Assembly (NCBI GenBank): GCA_029946105.1
Contig: JAQSDW010000008.1
Location: 52,815 to 85,768, forward strand
DNA: 32,954 nucleotides
Direction: 5' to 3'
Origin: Reyranella sp.
Lineage (GTDB): Bacteria > Pseudomonadota > Alphaproteobacteria > Reyranellales > Reyranellaceae
The notes beneath the pieces were generated by a model, which was not told where the DNA came from, did not search any database, and was given only the letters and a program-made list of their open reading frames with translations. A program made the position numbers and the translations under genes. The stretch's first letter is position 1. The number at the start of each line of letters is the position of its first letter. Positions 32,743-32,954 of this stretch are shown here, piece after piece.

Positions 32743-32842
32743 CTGCCTCGGGTAATTGCGAAGACATGCCTAGCGGTGGAACCCGCTCAAACTTCAGCCA
32801 GGCATCGAATCGATAGGTCATTGAAAATAATGTCTCTTTTTA

Positions 32843-32937
32843 GACCGAACCAAATCGAGGGTGGTTCGGTCGGAGAGAGACGGAGGGCCTTTAGAGACCG
32901 AAAATCGGCGCCTCGTCAGTCTCTGAGGTTCGGTCGG
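32843..32937. repeat. Tandem palindromic repeat units
   Basis: GACCGAACCA (32843-32852) and TGGTTCGGTC (32862-32871) form a perfect 10-bp stem with a 9-base loop. About 55 bases on, a second unit repeats the order CTTTAGAGACCGA, then GGTTCGGTCGG (32927-32937), with a less perfect left arm. The unit may continue past the window edge. Confidence 0.6.
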
Positions 32938-32954
32938 CATCGCGAAATTCCTTT

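Overview
The window is high-GC DNA (lower GC in the IS-scarred stretches) from what looks like an alphaproteobacterium, probably of the Rhizobiales/Rhodospirillales type. The evidence is the TPR-glycosyltransferase plus DUF6165 pair, a rhizobial-type small protein beginning MQDFIRR, an autotransporter C-terminus, IS110/IS3/IS630 and integrase-core transposase remnants, and the codon usage. No rRNA, tRNA or CRISPR array was seen. The species cannot be named from the sequence.

Layout. 1-1600: an AG microsatellite, a small membrane protein, a truncated small gene cut by a dispersed repeat, and an IS630-like remnant. 1539-4902 (minus): three overlapping glycosyltransferase genes, very probably one operon. 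4945-5193: the N-terminal stub of an integrase-core transposase. 5307-19127: the core of the window, three very large probable exoproteins. They are a GH141-like beta-helix protein (1118 aa), a 2440-aa fusion of beta-helix, DUF4214-like, RTX-like and sedolisin (S53) protease domains, and a convergent 921-aa RTX protein. None has an N-terminal signal peptide. All three end in a related DUF4114-like acidic domain with a short hydrophobic tail, which fits type I secretion; no type I transporter lies in the window.

19200-20990 is an IS graveyard: IS110 fused to an autotransporter tail, an IS3 stub, and an integrase-core C-terminus. 21001-24024 returns to functional genes: a secreted Pro/Ala-rich protein, a nine-TPR glycosyltransferase and DUF6165. 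24025-25720 and 27000-29160 are again eroded, with recombinase and transposase remnants, an FKBP tail and dispersed repeats, around an intact acyl-CoA dehydrogenase and a polytopic membrane protein. 29270-32643 is a two-gene unit: a GNAT acetyltransferase and a free-standing adenylation-carrier-thioesterase enzyme. Its adenylation domain lacks the Asp that normally binds an amino-acid amine. The window closes with two families of inverted repeats.

How the genes may work together (inference): the glycosyltransferases on both sides could build a surface glycan or glycosylate the exoproteins, while the GH141-like protein and the sedolisin fusion would act outside the cell. The A-PCP-TE enzyme is most simply read as making a small molecule from a non-amino (aryl or alpha-keto) acid. 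The strongest candidates for something undescribed are the shared C-terminal module, the giant protease fusion and the A-PCP-TE operon.
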